Source: Ophiocordyceps camponoti-saundersi (nom. inval.)
Lineage: Eukaryota > Ascomycota > Sordariomycetes > Hypocreales > Ophiocordycipitaceae
Direction of reading: 5' to 3'
Assembly (NCBI GenBank): GCA_003339415.1
Contig: PDHQ01000382.1
Span: 1-27,388, forward strand
DNA: 27,388 nucleotides
In this document: piece by piece, positions 10,087-19,760 of the stretch
Position numbering within the stretch: the first letter of the stretch is position 1
Layout of the letters: each line of letters begins with the position of its first letter
Position numbers and translations under genes: made by a program
The notes under the pieces: model-generated
Databases searched by the model: none
What the model was told of the DNA's origin: nothing
What the model saw: only the letters and a program-made list of their open reading frames with translations

Positions 10087-13028
10087 AGGAGATATAGGAT
10101 ATAATTATAATATAAAAGATAAATAGTTATATCTTTCTATTATTAAACTATATATTTAAAATATAAATAAAGTTAAGAGCTACGTTAGGTATTTTTAGAA
10201 TCGAATTATTCGCCGTTATTAAACTTATCTTAAAAGCTATAATACTTCGTAAAATATCCTCGGAGGTAAGTATATTTAAGCTATTTAGCGGTAAAGAGAT
10301 TTTCTTATATAATAAGCTCTTAGTATCTTTAAGCTTAATATTAAAAAAAGGGCTCCGTAAATTATAATATATAATTAAGTTAGTTATTAGGTAAGAAGGA
10401 AAGGGGGAGGTATTTAGTTACTACGTAATATTCTAACTAGTTAGCGTTATAATATATATAAACCGGAGAACTATAATATCCCTTAGATAGCTAGAGCTTA
10501 AAACTATTAGCGAAAAAATAAGTATATATCTAAAAGGGCGTTATATGCTACCTTAGTAGCTTATATTTATTTTTTTTTTACCTTAAGTATATTCCTTAAG
10601 CTTAAAAGGTTATTAGCTATAACGCGGGAGTTAAGTACTATATTATAAGCTAGTTAAGCTAACCTTAACTAGTAAAATTATTACTAAACCTTACTATAAA
10701 TATTATAATAAAGAATATATATAGTGCTTAAAAAAGTAAAGTATTAGTATATAATACTACGCGTTTATTTACTTAAGGGTTTATAACGAGGAAGAGGATA
10801 TAAGAAAGAAAAAGGAGAGGTAAAAGGGAAAATAATACCTATTTTATATAGAAAAATAACGAAAATAAAAAAAATAGTTAGAAAAAGTATAAATAAAAGC
10901 GTATATATATATATATATATATATATAATTATATATAAAAAAGGGAGAGAGAGAGAGAGAAATAAAATATAAATAAAGAAAAAAAAAAACCTATTTATTT
11001 ATATAACTAATAAAGGCGATAAAATAAGAAAATATACGAAAAAAAAAATAGCTATATAAAATAAAAATAAGCTATAAAATAATATATTAATATAAGTAAA
11101 AATATAAAAAAGCTATTAAAAGGTAAAAAAAATAATAAAAAAAATAATATATATAATAATAGGAGTAATAAAAGAGTAAAAAAGGGGAAAAATAATAAGA
11201 GAGCGAAAAAAGTAGTAAAGGTAATAAGGGGGCGAGAGAGCGAAAATTATAAAAAGAGGGTAAGAGGATAAGGAGAGTAGTAAAGGTAGCGAGGGGGCGA
11301 GAGAGCGAAAATTATAAAGAGAGAGTAAGAGGATAAGGAGAGTGGCGTAAGTAGCGAGAGGACTAAAAAGCGAGAAAAAGAAAAAGTAAAAGGGCAGGGA
11401 TATAAGCGACGGAGCAAGGAAAAAGAAAAAAGTAGCGAGGAAGTAAAAGGGTAAGAATATAAGCGATAAGGCGAGAAAAAGGAAAAAAATAGCGAGAAAA
11501 TAAAAAGGCGAGAGAGCGAAAACGCTAATAATAGAGTAAGGAAAAGGAAAATAATTACGAAAAAGTAAGGAGAGTAGCGAGAGAGCGAGAAGATAAGAGA
11601 GTAGCGAGAGAGCGAGAAGATAAGAGAGTAGCGAAAAAGTAAGAGGATAAGAAAGTAGCGAGAGAGCGAGAGATTAAAAAGGTAAGAGATCGAAGATACT
11701 AGCGATAAAGTAAGGAAAGGGAAAAAAATAGTAAAAAAGCGAGAGGGGAGAGATTAGTAAAATAGTAGGAGAGGTAGGAAATTAAGAAGGGGAAAAAAGA
11801 TAAGAGGATAAGGGGGAGAGGGGGGGGGGGGTTAAATATTATAATTAAAATAAAATAATAATTTTATAAAATAGCTTTATAATTATAAGTTATCTCTAAA
11901 GCTAGAGTTATAGTTTATAAACTTAATAATATTTATAAAAAGTTAAAAAATTAAATTCTTAGTTAGGTTTATTTATATAAAAAGTAAGAAGTAAAAAGTA
12001 ATAAATAGTTTAATAATAGCTATTATAATATATACTCGTAACTTAGCTTTAATTTATAATATTTCTAATTACGAAAGTTTTAATAAATAACTTATATTAT
12101 AAACTTATAACTAAGTAAGCGAATTTAAATATAAAGATAGAGAATAAGAGGAGGGGTTTATATAGGAAAGCTAATTACTTTTCGCTATTAGTAATATCGC
12201 TATTAGTAATATTATTACTACTTAGCGGATCTATATTAGGGTAGGAGATAAGTATAGCTAGAATCCGAAAGTAAGTATAGCTATATTACTAGCGGAAGCG
12301 GATATATATTATATAAATATCGTTTTTAAAAATAGGTATTTTAATATAATAGATAAAGGGATACGGCGAGTTAAGGTAAGAGTAACGCGTAGAAACCTAA
12401 ATAAGTAATCCTTCTAAGGCTGCGAGGTAGTCTTCGATAAGTAATTATCTTAATATTATAAGGATAGCGCGGAAAAAGCTCCTTAACTATATAATCTTAA
12501 TAATCTCTCGCTTTATTATATCGTCGTATCTAAGGCGTAAAGTAATAGGGTAAGTAGGATAAGAGAGAAGTGCGGTCTTATTAAGCTATAAAGGGTTAGT
12601 AGGAGGGTTTATTTACTAGAAAGAAAAAGATATATTATAATAAAGTAAAAGGGCCGCTAGTAAGAGTTAGAATAGTTAGTTCTAAAAGGTAAAATAATAA
12701 GATTATATCGCTAGCGCTAGTAAAATTATCTTTCGATTAGGCTAAGTAAAGTAAAGCGAATAATAACGATAGGATTTATAGCCTTATAGTTAGAATATTA
12801 GTAAAGGAAAAAAGGATCGAAGATAAAGGAATAAATACCTTTTTAAAAAAGGAGCTAGAGAGGTAGAAGAATATATAATATTTTTTTTTTAATTATAAAA
12901 CTCGAAAATAATAAAGAGGCTAAGATAATAAAAAAGAGAAGGAAAAGTATTATATATATATATATATATATATATAAAAGGAAAAAGGAGATAGAGAGAG
13001 CGAGAGAGTAAAAGAGAGGGGGGGGGGG
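10087..13028 (+). repeat. Family B full-length tandem unit 2 (~2.9 kb)
   Basis: Direct head-to-tail duplicate of the preceding unit with the same anchors in the same order. It differs by scattered substitutions, a minisatellite about 200 bp longer and small indels, including a 15-bp duplication of a CTATTAGTAATAT word near 12187. The two copies are clearly diverged, so the duplication is not recent, or RIP struck each copy separately. The unit ends in a TA run at about 12950-12976, a GA tract and an 11-base G run. Confidence 0.75.
11150..11780 (+). repeat. Purine-rich minisatellite, 27-bp and 65-bp periods
   Basis: The word GTAGCGA(G/A) starts at 11574, 11601, 11628 and 11655, an exact 27-bp period, which is about half the 53-bp period seen in unit 1. 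Further left, a GGGGGCGAGAGAGCGAAAA word is repeated at 11228 and 11293, 65 bp apart. The array is the expanded counterpart of the 8440-8880 minisatellite. Confidence 0.75.
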
Positions 13029-13039
13029 TGTTTTTTTTT
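13018..13039. repeat. G11 run followed by TG and T9
   Basis: Eleven G at 13018-13028, then TG and a run of nine T. This is the right end of family B unit 2. The single TpG after the G run is notable in DNA almost devoid of TpG. Confidence 0.8.
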
Positions 13040-13434
13040 ATTCCGAAATATTTATATATATTAATAGGATAAGCATAGTAAGGCGCTATATTAATAGCTA
13101 TCCTCGAGTTAGAAATAGCTAGTAAAAAAGCTACTAAGATATATAAGCTTTAGCTACTTATCGGGGGAAAGCGTATCCGTCTATATAAAGAGCTATTAGA
13201 ATTTTAAGGCGCGTCTTATATTAGCTAGCTTAGTAAACTATAAAGAAAAAATATTAGGAGGTAGATTATAGTAAAATAAAGAGGAATATATACTAGGAGG
13301 TAGCTACTACGCGAGGGCAGCTAGTAAAAAGTATATAATATATATCTATAATAGCCGTTAAAAGTAGACGGCTATTTACGAAGTAGGAAAAAATATATAT
13401 AGTTTTAGTAAGGCGTCTAGCGTAAAGTTAACTT
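13040..13434. other. Unassigned spacer between family B copies
   Basis: No gene was recognised. The word TAGGAGGTAG occurs at about 13256 and 13294, and a short inverted pair AGCCGT...ACGGCT flanks 13353-13372. Mutation appears lighter than in 4-12 kb. Confidence 0.4.
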
Positions 13435-13577
13435 ATCTTCTTCGATTACGCGGGTTTCGGCGAGCGTAGCGCGTTATTAGCTATAGCGCGGGAGTCGAGT
13501 GCGATATTAGGAGCGCGGCTAAGCTTACCTCCCCGAGTAGTAGCGTTATCCGACTTCGTTATAAATATCGTAAGAAT

Positions 13578-13616
<39 letters not shown>

Positions 13617-13900
13617 GGTACTGCGCGTCTATTTCGGAGACGCGTTAATAATAAGGAAAAGATATAGAGAGCGTAATAAAAAGGTAGAAAAAATATAATA
13701 ACTAATTTATACGTAAAAATAATAGATAAGGATAAGATAACGGAAAAGGAAGAAAACGTATTATATCTTTATATATATATAAGCGCGGATATAGTAATAT
13801 ATATATAGGGGACGAAAAAGATAGAAGAGAGAGGAAAAAGGAGAGAAGCGTAGAGAAGAAGAGGGAGAGAGAAATATAAAAAATTACCTAGGAGGATAAG
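13435..13900 (+). repeat. Family B unit, truncated and lightly mutated copy (T2)
   Basis: The word TTATTAGCTATAGCGCGGGA at 13474 matches the full units, followed by GCTTACCTCCCC, CGTTATAAATATCGTAA and GCGCGTCTATTTC. CpG-containing words that are eroded elsewhere are intact, so this copy is closest to the unmutated family sequence. A 33-base T run at 13582-13614 replaces about 40 bases found at the equivalent place in the other copies. The unit then passes into TA-rich and GA-rich DNA as usual. Confidence 0.65.
13582..13614. repeat. Poly(T) run, 33 bases
   Basis: An uninterrupted run of 33 T inside a family B copy. Read on the minus strand it is a poly(A) tail, so it could mark a minus-strand retroposition into the repeat, or a simple expansion. 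Flanking family B sequence continues on both sides. Confidence 0.8.
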
Positions 13901-14164
13901 ACTATATAAGCGTAATAAAGCCTTAAGTATATATAATAATAAAAAAGGAATACTAAAAAGAGAGTAAGTATTAAGGAAAATAGATATATTTATATATTAT
14001 TAATAAAATAAACGTTTAAATATAAAAATAGCTTAGGAAATAAAAGGTAATTTAAGAAAATAAATATAAGGTTAAGCTAAGTAAGGGAGAAATATAATAT
14101 AAAAGTAAGTAGACTAAGGTACCCGGTTTATAAAGGTACTAATAAGAAATAAGATATATAAAAT

Positions 14165-15130
14165 AATTTTTTTTTTATTTTTTTAGTTATTAAACTATAT
14201 ATATATATAATAAAGAATTATAAGTTAAAAGAGTCTAAATCTAATAGTTTATTATAACTAAACTTATCAAGGAGGCCGAGGAACTAGATAAAATAACCTA
14301 AAGGTATTAGCATTTAATCCTTTCTTAAAAGGAGGGACTTCGTCGAAGATAAAGCTTCTAAAACCTTACTACGTAACGCCTTAGGCCGGGCGTAGTAAAC
14401 TATACGATATAATCGGGAAATTTATTAGGTAAATAGGGAAATAAAACATAATACTTACTACCCTATACTCTACCCTAATCGAAAAGTTAAATATATATAT
14501 ATAAGCACTAAAGTAATTAAAGGAATAAAATAAGGCGAGTTAGCTAGCGTAAGATATAATATAAAAGGTATAGGGCGTTATGCCCTAGGCCTGCTTATAC
14601 CTCGTAATTATAAGGGTTAGGGTAAAGCCTAGCGCGCTTTAGCTACGGCGCGGTAATTAAGTATAATATCGTAAAAGTAAGTAGCTTACCTTAACGGGTA
14701 AGGGCGATAATTAACCTCGCTATAAATATTATAATAATATAAATACAGGGTGCTTAAGGTAATAAGTAAGTTATTATACGGTAGTGCGCGTTTATTTCTA
14801 AAAGGCGTTAGTAGCAGGGAATATTATATAAACGGTATACTAAAAGTATAGAAATAAAGTATATATATTTACGGAAGGAAAGGGGAGGTAAAAAGAGAGA
14901 GAGAGAGAGAGAGAATAAGAAATATAAAATATAAAAGAGTTAAAAGGAATACTAGTTTCCTTATATAACTTATATAAGCAAAAGGCCGAAAAGAGTAACG
15001 AGGAAAGTAAAGATATAATAGCGAAAGATAATAAGGAGATAGGCGTAGTAAGTTAAGGAGGAAAAAAAAATAAGAGAGAAAAGGGAGAGAGAAGAGGACT
15101 ATACGTATATTATTTTTATAAAAGAGGGGA
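14165..15130 (+). repeat. Family B unit, 5' half only (T3)
   Basis: It begins like the full units (TTAGTTATTAAACTATATAT), carries GGGCGTTATGCC at 14575, GCGCGCTTTAGCTACGGCGC near 14630, AGCTTACCTTAAC, a GTGCGCGTTTATTTC-like word, and ends in a GA tract near 14892-14925. The 3' half present in units 1 and 2 is missing. It lies in the same orientation as the other four copies. Confidence 0.6.
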
Positions 15131-15339
15131 GGGGGGGCGTCTGCGGGGTATAAGGTAGTATTTTTTTTTATAAAGATAAAAGCGTAAATATAAAGGAATA
15201 AGAAGGGTTAAGAGATAGAAGAAGCGGTAATAAGAAGCTAAAAGAATATTCATAAGAGGTAAGGTATTATAATAAGGAAGAATAATATATAAGGAAGTAA
15301 AGTAAAAATATTAATAAATTAAACTAAGATAAGTATAGT

Positions 15340-15660
15340 TTATAAGTAAAAAGGATAAGCTAGTTTAGCGGCGGCTATAAGTATATATAAGGAAAAGAAC
15401 GCTAAACTAAAATAGAATACTATCGAGAGCTTTTACGGAGTACGATTAAATAGTTATTAGTACTATTTTAAATTATAAATACTTCTATAAATTAGAGAGA
15501 TAAAGGCGGCTATAGTAAGGTAGTTTAGTAGCGGTATTAAACGCGCTAAAAGAAAAACGAGCGTATAACTTAGCTAGGGGATTTCTAGGGGCTTTAATAG
15601 GGTTTAATTAAAAGGTTTCTAAACCTCTTTCTTTTCCTAAAGGTATCTAAGGATTAAGAT
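15340..15660 (+). pseudogene. Degraded ORF tail attached to family A copy 2
   Basis: A forward frame reads RAFTEYD near 15429, then LNYKYFYKLER, and finally LVAVLNALKEKRAYNLARGF before continuing into family A. The ALKEKRAYNLAR part matches the tail of the ORF at 3503-3850 (NTLKEK, AYNLARRYL), so both are remnants of the same protein. Stops are TAA or TAG only. The upstream part of the protein is not shared between the two loci, which implies loss of the 5' part here or different insertion histories. The function is unknown. Confidence 0.5.
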
Positions 15661-16146
15661 ATAAAAGGTAAAGAATATAAGACTAAGGTTATTACTAAGT
15701 ATATAGCTTAAATTAGTTTCCCTTAAGAGAGGAAGAAATTAAGTAAGCAATTAGCCCTAACCTTATCTTTATAAGCTATTATAAAAGTCGTATATCGTAA
15801 GTCGAGTCTTAAAGAGGACTTATAGTAAAAACTTTACTAAACGGAACTATAACTTTATTTTAAACTCTATATTTTTATATTATAAATTACTAATTTAAAT
15901 ACTTATTCTAAAGTTTTTAGCACTTAATTAAATAGTTCTTATCTTCTTTTCTCTTTCTTCTCTTATCTTTATATAGAAAACCGACTCCTTATTATTTTCC
16001 CTTATAAAGAATTACTATCTAGCTCTCTCCCCTAAAGCTAGAGATCCCCCCTTATATTAGTTAAAGACTTTAGTTACCTAAGAAGTTACGCCCCTTAGGT
16101 ATCTACTACGCTTACTTAGGGTGTCCTTCTTCCCCCGCTAAAATAG
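15537..16146. repeat. Dispersed repeat family A, copy 2
   Basis: The best preserved family A copy. It carries all the landmarks of copy 1, in order, up to the right edge after CTTCCCCCGCTAAAAT. Near the right end ACCTAAG and CTTAGGT form a short inverted pair around 16076-16101. Confidence 0.75.
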
Positions 16147-16179
16147 TAGATATTATTAGAGGATATAATATAGTATAGT

Positions 16180-16395
16180 CTCCCTCGATAAAGGAAGGAA
16201 TAAGGTAAGTAATATCTAGCCCTTAAGCTTATATCGATAGCTATTTTAAAAAGTTATATATTGCGAATTTAGTCTTAGAGAGGATTTCTAGCAAAACTCA
16301 AGTTAACGAAATTATAACTTCGCCTTAAAACTCGGACTATTATATAATAAATTACTTTTTTAATAGATAAATAAAGACTTTAAAGCTTTAATTAA
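16180..16395. repeat. Partial, more diverged family A copy directly after copy 2
   Basis: A second match to the middle of family A begins with a CTCCCTCGATAAAGGAAGGA-like word and runs through GTCTTAGAGAGGATTT, TATAATAAATTAC and TTTAATTAAATAGTT. It keeps CAAG and TTGC words that RIP would normally remove, so it may have escaped part of the mutation. It makes family A a head-to-tail pair at this place. Confidence 0.55.
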
Positions 16396-16459
16396 ATAGT
16401 TAAAAGTAATAAGAAAGGGGGTAGGGTAATAAAGCGCGCGAGAGATAGATATAGCACGC

Positions 16460-16482
16460 GGGGGGGGGGGGGGGGGGGGGGG
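16460..16482. repeat. Poly(G) run, 23 bases
   Basis: Twenty-three G in a row, followed by TGAGTTTGTTTTT, which contains two TpG within about ten bases. Such a run can form G-quadruplex structure and is difficult to sequence. Confidence 0.85.
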
Positions 16483-16530
16483 TGAGTTTGTTTTTATTAA
16501 AATAAAGTAGCGGGGTATAACTTACTATAT

Positions 16531-16532
<2 letters not shown>

Positions 16533-16566
<34 letters not shown>
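16533..16566. repeat. (TA)n microsatellite
   Basis: About 16 to 17 uninterrupted TA dinucleotides just upstream of the degraded forward ORF. Confidence 0.85.
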
Positions 16567-16569
<3 letters not shown>

Positions 16570-16618
16570 CGAGAACTTAGTTAACTAGTAATATTATAAA
16601 GTAGGGAGTTATAGTTAA

Positions 16619-17259
16619 AATAAGGTTAGATAATAGTAAGAAGGCGTATATTCTAATAATAATAGTAGAATAAAGGGCGAGGTAGTTTATCTTAAAAAAA
16701 GACTAAGTATTAATATAGATAGTTATTAAGGTTATTACGGGTTTAAAGATATACTTAGATAGAGTCGAGAGGAGAATAGTATCGCGTCGAGTAGATAAGT
16801 AATAGCTAGCTTAGGAAAGATAAATATTTTACGAACTACGTACTTTATTATACTTAAGGTATATACTAATATATAAAGTAAATTAGTAATATAAAGGACT
16901 TCGTTATAAGTTTAAGATAGGTAGTAGGAAAAGAGAGAAATATATTACGCTTAAAAAAGTCTTTACTACCTTTTCGTATATACGCTTAGGGATATCGGTT
17001 TCTTCTAAAAGTAAGCGTATAAATAAATAGAAAATAAAGGGCAGGTAATAGTTCGAAATAATAGTAAAGTTAGCCCTACTTTAGGCGGCGTAGCGAAGAT
17101 AAAGGGTTTCTTACCTAACTATAAGGGACGGCTTAAATAGCTTTAGTTATAAAAAACTATATAAATAGCAGCGGGAATATTAAAATATATAATATATTAC
17201 GGTTACTATTAGCGTTTAATATATACTATTTATCGAGAGTATAGGTTTCCTATAAGATA
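16619..17259 (+). pseudogene. RIP-degraded ORF, unrecognised product
   Basis: One frame (codon start 16676) reads without frameshift for about 210 codons. Legible segments are GEVVYLKKRLSINIDSY, SLGKINILRTTYFIILKVYT near 16808, and the C-terminal run VIVRNNSKVSPTLGGVAKIK continuing as GFLPNYKGRLK. All stops inside are TAA or TAG. The frame ends with REYRFPIR and TAA at about 17259, immediately before the A/T inverted repeat. The product is unknown. It converges with the minus-strand pseudogene that starts beyond the inverted repeat, so the two were tail-to-tail genes. Confidence 0.6.
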
Positions 17260-17260
17260 A

Positions 17261-17297
17261 TTTTTTTTTTTATTTTTTTTTAAAAAAAAATAAAAAA
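17261..17297. terminator. Perfect A/T inverted repeat between converging pseudogenes
   Basis: Positions 17266-17297 form a perfect 32-base inverted repeat: six T, one A, nine T, then nine A, one T, six A. It lies just after the TAA that closes the forward ORF and near the 3' end of the minus-strand ORF. A/T-rich 3' regions can serve in fungal transcript end formation, so a shared 3' end is possible, but this is inference from position. Confidence 0.45.
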
Positions 17298-17439
17298 TAT
17301 TAGCCTATAAAAAGGGAAAATATACTTAACTATCGTAAAAATAAAAAGGGCGCGGGTTAACGTTAAAAGGATATAAAAGGATATATAAGCTTTCTCTACT
17401 ACCTATAGCTATTTTATAGCTTTTATTAATCGATATTAT

Positions 17440-18570
17440 ATTATATTACTAAGAAGGATATTATTATAGTATATCGGCCTTATTTAGTTCGCTAGCAAGA
17501 AGAGCCTATATAGCGTATATTAAGTTTTCGCACTTTAACGACGCGCTTTTAAAAAGCCGCAAGGAGTCGGTCGCGGCAACCCTAGATAATAAACTATCGT
17601 CCTCCGCGGCTTATACGAACGCTAGTAAAAGCGGTATTATTAATAGTTACTTCGTCTTAAATATACTAAGATATATACCTAAGAAGTAGTAATATATAAG
17701 GGGCTTATCGTAGGGCTGCGAGGCGTGGCCGGTAGCTTCGAGGGGACTATCTCTATAATCTATTATTATATAATAGTAAGGTAAGGTAATATCTAAGGTC
17801 TCGTTATTAGCTAACTTATATTATATATCTTTATCTAACTTAAACGCTAAGAGGTTAAGCCTATCCGAAAGGACGGTATATACTTTATTATTATCTACGT
17901 TAACGCTATTCGGCGGGTAGAGACGCTAGCTAGGGCGGGGAGGTAGGTAGGGTAGCAGTATCGTTTTCGAGGTATATAAGTCTCTAATAGATAATAGGGC
18001 GGTATCGGGGACGTTACCGGGATACTCTACTAAACTCGAAGACGTGGAATATACCTTAAAGTTATCGGATTCTTATATATCGCGTTTAACGAAGAATCGA
18101 ACCGTATAGCTATATCCTATATCGTTAACTAATCCGGGTAGCTGCGGGTATCGAAATTCTAGCGATATAGATAGTAATATATCGTAAGGAAATAGAGGCT
18201 TTTTATTATAAGCACGCGGTATCTATCAGTTTTATCTTATAATATCGTTTATAAATAGCTAAGCTATATTATATACGAGCTACTAATTATAATAAAAGGT
18301 ATTTAGCTTAGCGTTAACTATAATATAGGCGTTTAGGGTAATAGTATAAGTAAGACCTTTATTAGCCGCGACGTCGGTAAGGTCTATCTCGAAAGTAGTA
18401 TTAAGAACTTGCAAACGATAATTATATAAGAGTAAGGCGTCGAAACCGTACTAGTTTAAAAAAGCAAGGCTTCGTTACTTAGCTTAAGGTAGTATATAGG
18501 ATATAAGACGCGTTAGGTAAGGAATAGGATAATACTAATATATTATATTACCGGTATCGGTTAAGTTTAT
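17440..18570 (-). pseudogene. RIP-degraded ORF, ~370 codons in one frame, unrecognised product
   Basis: A single minus-strand frame stays readable from about 18570 down to about 17440. N-terminal words include YGFDALLLYNYRLQVLNTTF, FEIDLTDVAANKGLTYTITL and NAYIIVNAKLNTF; central words EFRYPQLPGLVNDIGYSYTV, SSLVEYPGNVPDTALLSIRD and LPYLPPRPS; C-terminal words VYTVLSDRLNLLAFKLDKDI and SPLEATGHASQPYDKPLIY. Stops are TAA or TAG, apart from one TGA near 18230 beside a TAG. That TGA does not follow from CpA mutation and might mark an intron edge or a CGA-to-TGA change. Between the stops the frame is open for tens of codons, which is very unlikely by chance here. The protein looks globular and mixed, but I cannot assign a family. 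Confidence 0.68.
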
Positions 18571-18998
18571 AAATCGAGGAGGCGAGGGGCGTGAAAGGGT
18601 ACCGGTTTTATAAGGTAGGATTATAACGGGGAGAACGTTACCTTATATAATAGTAAGTAGGGGGGATTAATAATAGGGATAAATTTAGAGACGAGGAAAA
18701 GCTTATCGTAGTTCGTATAATTAAGATTAATATATATAAGGTTTATAAGTTAGTTATTATATAATTTTTTTTTCCCTCGTATTACTTATTATATATATAA
18801 AAGCGTATCCCGCTACTAGCTAAAGTGCTTATAATAAATAGAAGGGTTTTCGCTATCTATATCCGTATAGATATTACTTTTATAAGATAAAGCGATATCC
18901 GGCGATTTAGATAAGTTAGTTTCGGCGATACTAAAGTTAGTAAGCTATATATATAAAAGATATACGGTAAATAAGGTTTCTAATAATAGAAATATATA
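18571..18998. other. Intergenic region between divergent pseudogenes
   Basis: About 430 bp separate the 5' ends of the minus-strand ORF and the next forward ORF, so it may have held a divergent promoter. It is AT-rich with a short T/C tract near 18765-18778. No defined promoter element could be recognised. Confidence 0.35.
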
Positions 18999-19396
18999 TA
19001 CTATTTATATAATATAGAAAGCGCGTACGCGATAGGATATCCGGGAGGGGTATACTTCTAGTGCCCGGAGTATCTAATAGCGAGTTTATAGGCGGCTGCG
19101 CGTAAGGTTACTAATAAGGCGGTTTTCCCTTTACGGTACTATAGTAGGGAACTATTCGGTAACCCGGACGCGACGGATACGAAGAGACTCGCTATATTTA
19201 GTAAGCTACTAGAGGAGGCGGAAGGAATATAAAGGAAAGCCTTAGCTTAAGTAGAAATTATATAGTTAGAGGTTAGTTTAGTAGATAAGGGGCTAGTAAG
19301 GCAGATACTACTAATAATATATAGCGAATACTAATTCTACTTAAAGTCGGTATACGGGAGACTAATATCGCGTATCGAGGGATATAACTATATAAC

Positions 19397-19455
19397 GTAA
19401 GTTTTACGGTATAATTTATACCTTTTATATATATATATCTTTTACTAACGATAAG
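19397..19455 (+). other. Likely spliceosomal intron remnant (59 nt)
   Basis: GTAAGT at 19397-19402 is a consensus fungal donor, TTACTAACG at 19442-19450 is a consensus branch site, and AAG follows at 19453-19455. The length is typical of filamentous fungi. Splicing moves the reading frame from that of 19044 to that of 19568, exactly the shift needed to connect the two open segments. AG at 19457-19458 (TAG) is an alternative acceptor but would not join the frames. Confidence 0.6.
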
Positions 19456-19599
19456 TAGCTGCTTATACTATACCGAGTTTTACTTTATATATAGTAAAAC
19501 GTTCCTAAATAGTTAGTAATAATATAAGTATAAGTATTTTTCGAATATTAAGATATAGCGGCTATAGGTGCTAGCGAAATATAGCGTTATAGGGGACGT

Positions 19600-19760
19600 A
19601 CGGAGGCGACCGGCGGTAACGCTAGACGTGGCGAGAGGGGGAGAGGGAGAAGATAACGAGGCGCGGAGTATAAGGGCGGTAGCAGCGGTGGCGGCGGAGG
19701 GGTTAGGCGAGGAAGGGGAGAGGGATATAGCGAGGAGGAGAAGGGGGACTCTACGATAGT
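19600..19760. other. GC-rich, CpG-rich patch
   Basis: This patch is far richer in G and C than its surroundings and keeps GTGGCG words and many CGG/GCG triplets. It is open on both strands (19568-19759 forward, 19587-19769 reverse). The reverse frame is Pro/Leu/Ser low complexity and is treated as a shadow. GCG and GAG codons contain no CpA, which may explain why RIP left it GC-rich. Confidence 0.6.

Noticed and set aside
14325..14365. FDE-like reading (TTCGACGAA on the minus strand) as a DDE transposase catalytic motif
   Set aside because: The surrounding frame is short, it sits inside the family B repeat, and no other transposase motif is nearby.
18060..18110. tRNA T-arm suggested by GGTTCGATTC on the minus strand
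   Set aside because: It lies inside the continuous minus-strand reading frame (VRFFVK region) and no cloverleaf could be built around it.
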